Below are positions 57,033 to 64,000 of a stretch of DNA of 64,000 bases, piece after piece. The stretch covers positions 248,001 through 312,000 of the forward strand of contig JAGTJL010000006.1 of NCBI GenBank assembly GCA_020746875.1, in the 5' to 3' direction. Under the pieces are notes generated by a model. It saw only the letters and a program-made list of their open reading frames with translations. It had not been told where the DNA came from and searched no databases. The stretch's first letter is position 1. The number at the start of each line of letters is the position of its first letter. This stretch comes from Rhexocercosporidium sp. MPI-PUGE-AT-0058 (taxonomy: Eukaryota > Ascomycota > Leotiomycetes > Helotiales). The position numbers and the translations under genes were made by a program.

Positions 57033-60000
57033 GATCCCTCACTGCCGTTATCCAAAATAAATCAATATATCGACGATCAAATTGTTTTTGGGAGACCTGA
57101 AGCAGGGAGCTACTGTCATTCAATCTGCATGAGATGAGCAGTTGCATCGAATTTGCAGCAGATCTTGATCGGTTCCGTGTAAACTGCCGACCCTCCTGTA
57201 CTGCAGTGAAGTGCCGGTTGATTCAAATATGAGGCTTTTGCGGGAGGGCATTCTTCTGCCTGGTCCTCCTTTGCTTCTTTCTCTAGGAGAGACGGCAAAT
57301 AAAAAGCAGCTCCAGATCGCTTAGGAGGCACAATAGTACTACTCATGAGTCCTACCTTTCTGCTTGACTCAGATACATGCAGTCCACGCCGATCGTAGTC
57401 TTCCGTAGATTTTCATATCACCATCGTGGCGTGACTGCGCTCCCAAAGTAAGGTTTCCAGCTAAGGCAAGTCATCGAATCAAGTCAGAAGTACTTGTGTA
57501 TTGCGCGCACGCTATGAATAAACATGAGGGGTTTCGGATCATGATGCTGTCGTCCCTCACGATCGGTAGCATCTCGCCAGATCGAATATATTAACACTTT
57601 AGATGAGAGTTGTTTGGTTAAGGTTTGCACTTCCAGTTCATTCATCATCAACGTTAAAACCATGACTGTAGGGTCCTCCCGCACTCTCCTAGCAACATGT
57701 GGCAAGCGAGGAAAGTTCAGAGTCGAGACAACGATCACCGAAACGCTCAATCACCGGGCACCTTTGGCTTCATGCACCAGAGCCGAAATTCCACCCTAGA
57801 CGCGGGGTACTCGCCCATTTCTGGCTATGAAAGCCGTGCTGGGGTCTGTGCGGGTACAGGGCCCCCTAGAGTTTTGCGCTGAGGGGTCCAGAGAGCTGTT
57901 CTCAAACAGCACAAGTCTCAAGTGGCTGGAAATCCCGCTGCACAGCATGATCCAGCACGATTGTAGTATTATCCATACCGGTCGGCCAGTCTTTCCTTTT
58001 CTCGCAACGACGTCCGTCTCCTAATATACCAAGCAGACACAACCAGTAGCACCCGGCCATCCGTCTCAGCAGCAAAGGACTCTTCTCCCCCATGTCGTTC
58101 ATCCGGCTGCAGTCTCGAAGATCCTATCACAATTCCTGGGATTCCATGTGTTTGGGCCCAGATCATGAACCGACGGCCAGGGCTGAAGACTTCGGTACGG
58201 GAGAGAGGAGGTGGCCAGAATAGAAACGATGGCCAAACGAAACCTCTCGATGGGCCTCAGCTTCATCAGATCAGACAGCGGCAGGGCGATCTAAAAGATG
58301 CACAGAATGCCTGTGACAGCTCCGGCTGGCTTGGACACATTTGCTCAATCTTTAGATCGGAACTATGAAGTTCTCCTGAATCCTACAGATGGCGGGTGTT
58401 AAGGTCTAGCAAATGACCCACTCCGCTATGGTCCTGCCAAGCTTTCTGTCCCAGTTCAGTGACGGGGCCCATCACAGAGTTCTTGTTTCACGGCTCAGAT
58501 GTAAGCTTGTTATCGAGGTTAAATCCCTCCATATTGATCCCTTTGGCAGGCATGGGGACGATAGGAGAACGATAAGCTACTTCACAAATTTACAATCGTG
58601 GGGTTCATGGACCTCGCTGCCTCACTCTGGTGGGTAACTTCATCTAATCCTTCTGGCATCAACCTTCCATTTTCCATGGCGGGTGATCTCTACAGGGTGG
58701 GAGCGGGGTCGAGCGGAGGGCAACTCAAGCTCCTTTCTTCTTCTTTCTAACCTGAGCTCAGTCCGGCACTCGGTCAAGAACCAAATCTCCCTACTGCATA
58801 GTCAAATTTCATTCGGTTCAAATCGCGTACTTCCATCTCCGCACAGTTCACCTATTCCCTATTTCACGGAAGATAACATGATTAAGGTGGATTTGTTTCC
58901 TGCAAGGCATACCAAACATTAATGCATAGCTGCACATCTTATTCAAACCGGAGCATTCGGCACTGCATAAATTCTACGAGTCAAGGAAACAAGAAACAAT
59001 CCTCCGACATGCCATGAACTCCGGAGCCGAGTAACATAGCAAACGCACATATTTTCTCAAGCACTTCGTCCTTTCTTCGGTGCACTTGGAAAGTGCCAGC
59101 CAAGATGTGCGTCGCTGCACACGTTCCTGCAATTCTAGACACGAGGTGCAAGTTTTCTCGTCTCCAAGTCGATCTGGCCGCACAGATCTCTCCTCTACCT
59201 TAGCCCCCGAGAGATTGCCTACAAATGCCCCAGAAAGTTGCCCTCAGACGCAGCGATCTCCGTGGCTCCCTTTCCTCTTCTTGGACACGGACGTACGATT
59301 CTTCATCTCGTCAAGACTTTAGCCATTATTTGCATTGCAAGCATCTAACACCTCGAAGTCCAGGTTAGGTGCTTCGCTTGACAGATTTGGCTTTTCGATT
59401 ATCAGTGCGGCTCTGCTTTTATCTTGGAGCGAAATAGCCGTCGTAAAGAGTCAGAAATTTGATCTCTCCTTGCGCTCTGTCTATCCGAGCTGTGGATGTG
59501 AACCGCTAGACGGGCAAGCTTTTTGTTGCTTGCCAGAATTATGCCCTCATTTCCGATTTTTCAAGCTCAATCATAAGCAATTTGTGCCGCGGATATGCGT
59601 AGATCATTTGGTGATCCAACTCGGAATTTCCAATTTCTCAAGACGCTCTTTGGCCCTTTTCCTCCGACGTTCTGATCAATAAATTATATGCAAGTATTAT
59701 GCACGAGAATACCAGACAGCACAAAACCATCGGCTACACAAGATCGTATGTTCTATTTTTTGCAAGCTCATCCCTTTCCAAAATGGCTTAGGGCAATTGG
59801 CGAAGCAAGCCCAAGTGAATCTGTGCGGTGATCGATCCGCTCACAGACCACAAACGTCCCCCACCATTTCTATCCATGCGCTTTAGCCCTATATCAAAGT
59901 GTCACTACAGCGTCGGTTTGACATTTATTTAGACATCTTCGTGAAAGCTTAGATTGGATCCTTCCTCTCAACTGGAAAGCTCATTGGTGCCTAGCGAGCA

Positions 60001-62131
60001 AGTTCCAAACCCCAAAACTTTATTTCTCACGATCTTTGTGTTTGCCGAGCTGCTTCACAAGTTGTGCTTGACATCTATCGACATAATGCCTTTTACAGTG
60101 CTTGTCGACTTTGCAAGCTCTCACTTCTTCAAATGAGAGAGCAACGAAGTGGGATTCAAATCCTTTGCCCGTGGCTCGCGGAAGATAGGAATGCAACTTT
60201 GTTCCACTATCCAATGCAGGAATGCTACCTTGTAATGACCTTGCGGCTGCACCCCATTTAACTCCTGCTGGTGGATTAAACACCTGGACAGTGCTCCAAT
60301 TGTTGTCCGTAAAGGTTGTCCCCATAACGCAGAACCTGACTATGTCCTCGGGATGATCGCGAGTATCAAACAAAAGATCACGCAATAGCGCCTCGAAACA
60401 AACACTTAATGAACCTTGAGTTCGTCCCGAATCCCAAGTTTCATTCTCACTCTCTCTGACGGTCTGGAGATCTCATAAAATTCAAACCTCAAACCTCAAC
60501 GATCAAATTCCAAACAAAACATCGTGATCCAATCCCAGGATCCCCCGGTTGAACGCCCTCGTTTCAAAGCTTCCACCAACACCCAGGGAGCCGTTTTCCT
60601 GTCTCACAGTAATCTACACCCCAGAAGTAATCTATTCCTGACCCCGCCCAAACCCCGGAGTCTGGTTAACCCCCTCCCTATATGAGAACTACCTGTTCTT
60701 AAGTTTTGATATCGACGTCAAACAGCACATCTCGCCATTTCGAAACAAAAAAATCATTTATCACGGAATCCTACTTCGGGCGGGAATGAAGATTGTTCCC
60801 ATCTCCACAGCTACTACTCAATCTTCAGGATGTAACGCCTTGGGAGTTCATGTTTTCGAGTAGCGATCTTAGCATTTTCCAGTCCAGTAGCAAAAAGAAC
60901 CGTGAACCTCCAGGCGAGAGATGACTTCCTAGTCGTATTTTTCTGAGGCTCTAACCACAACGAGACACCTCCGATGCTCGCTCACGCAAGGAAACGGGAG
61001 AATACGACCTTAATCCTCCAGCCTCGCGTGCCATGCCAAGCGAAGCGTCAACAGAAAAGCCAAAATCGACTCTTTTAGACCAGTTGCCGTCCTGTGTCTT
61101 GCGGTGAGCTGTAAGCGATGCCAGAACCGCGCATCCCCTATTCCCTCCCGTCCATCAACAGACCCAAAATATGGTTTCTTACCTCTCGGGTCTCCAGCAG
61201 ACGGGAAAAGCGGTCTATCCAAGACAAGCGTTCCTCACCAAAGGACTTTTGAGACCGCACTACTAGAGTACGAGCCGCTGTCACGACAGGCCGCCACCGG
61301 GCACAGTGGAGCTTGATCCGAAGGCATCTGGCCCCTTTTCACTTCCTTCTAGAAGAATCATCTCCGAATGCCCTCGTCTCCAGAACCCAGAGCGAGGCAG
61401 CCACCGCGCAAGAAAGTTTGCTCTCCATTCCTTCTCGTTTCGACCCATGTAGATACAGCCTCCGTCTCGCGGATCCGGTTCCACGCGAATATGTAGAGAG
61501 AAAGGAGTGTTTTTTTTTGTGCACTTCGTGGCTTTTCCTTCTTCTTGGGATTTTTCTTCTTCTTCTTTCTGCGGATTGGTTGTTCGGGGATTAATATGCA
61601 GCAGGGGAGGATCCTGAAACGACGAGTGTGCATGGCAGTGCATGGCCGCCCGTGAGCATGGGTGAGGGATGAAAAAGGCCCGACGCGAGCCCATGGCACG
61701 TGATACTACTCTACAAAGTTGGGGGTTTTCTGCTTCACGCGAGCTTGGGAGCTTGGATTTTTCTGTTATCTGTTGTGGGGGTAGGGTGTGATTGTACCTC
61801 TATTTAATATATCTTCAATGCTTATCCTAGCCCTAGTGTGACGCTGATGTTCGGTCGCTCGGATGTGATAAGCCTTAAGTTTCCCTATCTGAGACCCTGG
61901 TGGTGCTAGAGTTGGACTTGGAGATTTTCATTCGGAGAGATGTGCGGTTTGTATCAAAGGCACGGATGTCGTTCATCAGTGCTCATGTGTGATCATATAG
62001 TCAAGTGTCTCGGTATATGACAATCATTCCGCGATGTTGATCATAATACCTCATTCGGAATCGTGCCGGCACTGTCCTCTTTCCAACCCGTTTCTGATAT
62101 CAAGAATCCCATTCATATGTACCAAACAAGC
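57033..62131. other. 5-kb stretch without a supported gene
   Basis: Checked on both strands. A 76-codon frame with an ATG at 57346 (minus, to 57116) has protein-like composition but no splice partner. Frames near 58165, 58413, 59335 and 60020-60385 either start from non-ATG codons or lack structure. Around 61340-61600 there is a TTC-rich run. I see no transposon terminus, tRNA or conserved domain here. Confidence 0.45.
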
Positions 62132-63316
62132 TCACTTCTTGGCTTGTAGCAACCACCTCGTCCCCTCGACGAGATCTCTCAGCCATTGTTTACTACATTC
62201 CAACTCCGGTGCTGTGGTCCACCACCCATGGGCAGTCCGGGATAGACATCTTTCCTCGTATCAATACCATTTTCCCTCAATATCTCATCGTACAGCAGAG
62301 CTTCATCTCGTCTAGGATCCCATCCACAGATTTGAAAGTATGCCTTCTGTGCTAGCCGGTCGTGGAAGGTGTACAGCAGTGGCGACAGTCTCACATCTGC
62401 TGGTGGAGCTCCGTATTTGCCTGTAATTGATTAATTTTGAGGGTTCGTTTCACGTAGAGAGACGGGAGAGAGGGCTGGGGAAATACCGGCGAAGTGGTCG
62501 ATGCTCTTCCTCGTCAAACCTAGCGCATTATGAATCTCATCAACGCCCAAGATCCTGTCTTTGTATTTCTCTGGCCGGACATCGGGATGGCAGAAGCTAG
62601 ATGCCATGAAGAGAAGTCCTGTCAGTGGCGGAGACATCCCTTCAATCACGGCTTCGTGAGCGAGAACTGCGGTGAAGTTTCCGCCCGCTGATGTCCCGCC
62701 GAGAACAAACCCTCTCTCAAGATCCGTTCTCAGCCTTTCTTTGCCATCTTGCGTGGTTGTCTGTCGCCGTCGTCAGTGAAGGTTCATAGCCCTTTGGTGG
62801 AAAGAATACCCGGCGCAGAACATCCTGACAATCATTCAACCCACAAGGAAACGGATTCTCCGGTGCAAGACGATACTCAATATTGACAACGCTCACTCTC
62901 AAAGTGTAAGCAAGTTCCCTGCAAGCACTATCATCTGATTCATTCTCTCAGTCCACATCCTCAGAACATCTGTTCTGATGAGAAGCTTCAAAGAACTCAC
63001 CATTCTCAAGTCCTCCAAAGACGAACCCGCCGCCGTGCATGTACACAATGAGTGGCAGTCCGCTCTCCTTCTTGGGAATGTATGAGCGGATGGTGATCTC
63101 GTGAATTCCTCTACTCTTAACTGGCAACTCAACGATATCGAGACCTAGGTGGGGTATGATAGGGTCTCGTTCCCGCTTCATACGCCCAATCTTAGTCTCA
63201 GGAGGTAGGTTGTTCGGATACTGGAGACGATTAGTGATTGTTTCTTAGTATTGGGAGCGAGGCATTACATCAACCCACTGTGACTGAGGGGTAGCGAGGT
63301 GTCTGTATTCAGCCAT
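62132..63316 (-). pseudogene. HSL-type alpha/beta-hydrolase (esterase) with a C-terminal frameshift
   Basis: Five exons (63269-63316, 63001-63220, 62810-62934, 62487-62760, then 62420 downward) join in consistent phase. The oxyanion motif HGGGFVFGG, the nucleophile motif GTSAGGN (Ser), EYRLAPE, and the acid in CGWDPRRDE are present, defining the hormone-sensitive-lipase (fold-3) group of carboxyl-ester hydrolases. Near 62230, one base is missing after LPxx: the coded frame reads PMGGGPQ and stops at 62179. Plus one base, the frame continues WWTTAPELECSKQWLRDLVEG to a stop at 62132, for a normal length of 318 residues. The lost codon is the catalytic histidine of the usual LPHG motif. Either the gene is newly dead or the base is an assembly error. 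Confidence 0.82.
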
Positions 63317-63839
63317 TTTGCGGATCCAAGAAGGAGTTGTATAAATTTTAGAAGTTTAGATTCTAGATCTCAACTTAAGTCGCCAGGCAAATTTGAGTGC
63401 TCAGTGGCTCGTTCATCTATATGTCAACATGTTGGAATGGAAGTTGTCGAGTGGAAAGAATGTGCTGCCGGTATCGGCTGGATGGCTGTTGATAATCAAG
63501 CAATGACAGTACGTTAGTAAAGTTGTTGAATCCTTACGTTCTTTCAGATGGACTTCACCAAATACTTCATTCTTTCTTTTAGTTCAATTCTGTCCTAGTA
63601 CTCCGCACTCTTGTCCAGCTGAGATAACTTCAACCCACCCTTCACCACTCCTGCACCACCCGTCCATCCCACCCCCTCACTTGCAGAAGCATAAACATGA
63701 AATCTTGAAAGCCAATAACCTCTCAGCCTCCCAAAACTTTAAAGTTATTTTCTAGCTCGAAGAGGGATAGCTTTGACCTATCCAATCTAATCTTTCCGAT
63801 CAGATAAGCTAGTCAGAAAGTCAGCTAGGTTTAAGTTGG
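63317..63839. other. Intergenic, no gene seen
   Basis: Upstream flank of the esterase gene. Nothing coding is visible; the next recognisable feature is the repeat copy near the right edge. Confidence 0.45.
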
Positions 63840-63849
63840 GGTGTAGGCT

Positions 63850-63946
63850 GCTTAGATTTTTCTTAACAATCGAACTAGGTTGGATGCGGCTACCTTATAT
63901 TCTGGCGCTAAAATGTCCATGCGAATTGCCAGTTCGTGGGATAATA
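63850..63946 (+). repeat. Second copy of the MITE-like repeat (one arm plus inner sequence)
   Basis: Reverse-complementing 50786-50885 and laying it on this segment gives an ungapped alignment of about 97 bases with about 24 mismatches by eye, including the shared core GGCGCTAAAAT and the TTGCCAGT...GTGGGATA end. A matching opposite arm is not found at the expected distance to the left, so this copy is partial or diverged. Confidence 0.6.
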
Positions 63947-64000
63947 CAGAGCTTCCTTGTTTTGCATTCGTGCTTGACCCTTTTCGCACTATTACCGTCA

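Noticed and set aside
59335..59682. Plus-strand frame of 115 codons with a hydrophobic stretch
   Set aside because: The start codon is TTG and no upstream exon fits; the cysteine pattern matches nothing I know.
60150..60165. GGATTCAAATCC, like a tRNA T-arm
   Set aside because: No A box or acceptor-stem pairing at the required distance, so not a tRNA. The GGTTCGAGG near 21867 fails for the same reason.
60020..60385. Minus-strand frame of 121 codons
   Set aside because: Begins from TTG, not ATG, has no recognisable motif, and no acceptor is seen upstream.

Overview
The window is nuclear DNA of a filamentous ascomycete (Pezizomycotina). Genes are interrupted by short introns (about 45-165 nt) with GTRNGT donors, CTRAY-type branch points and YAG acceptors. 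The gene content is also typical: Zn2Cys6 regulators, a Pth11-type rhodopsin domain, HET-domain proteins, a Dal5-type permease, a Mae1/SLAC1 carrier, an RCR protein and a Uds1 septation protein. A Leotiomycete (Helotiales) is my guess; the sequence alone does not prove it. Exon boundaries were set by hand from splice signals and frame continuity.

Layout. 0-14 kb, all minus strand: a hypothetical protein cut by the left edge, a rhodopsin domain fused to a fucose-permease-like MFS transporter, an acidic membrane protein, and a large Zn2Cys6 regulator with a polyglutamine tract. About 13.7-22.2 kb has no gene I can support, but is rich in simple repeats and GTAC sites. 22-26 kb, plus strand: two secreted proteins (a small two-cysteine protein and an alpha-carbonic anhydrase). 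26.6-32.5 kb: an intact nirA-like Zn2Cys6 regulator beside two divergently oriented ruined genes, an amidohydrolase and a Dal5-type permease. This looks like a decayed catabolic module whose regulator survives. 32.9-42.7 kb, minus strand: a METTL24-like methyltransferase, a Mae1-type dicarboxylate carrier, an EasG/NmrA-like reductase and a helical Fungal_N-like protein. 44.2-44.8 kb, plus strand: an RCR-family membrane protein. 46.6-50.7 kb: a HET locus in which an intact HET gene lies between N- and C-terminal fragments of a different, HET-6-like gene. 50.8-51.0 kb: a MITE-like inverted repeat, with a related copy at the right edge. 51.5-57.0 kb: a Rossmann-fold reductase (+), Uds1 (-) and a short three-exon hypothetical gene (-). 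About 57-62 kb has no recognised gene. 62.1-63.3 kb, minus strand: an HSL-type esterase with a one-base frameshift that removes its catalytic histidine.

The genes do not form one pathway. The clearest functional groupings are the decayed regulator/permease/hydrolase trio and the HET incompatibility locus. The oddest single gene is the receptor-transporter fusion.
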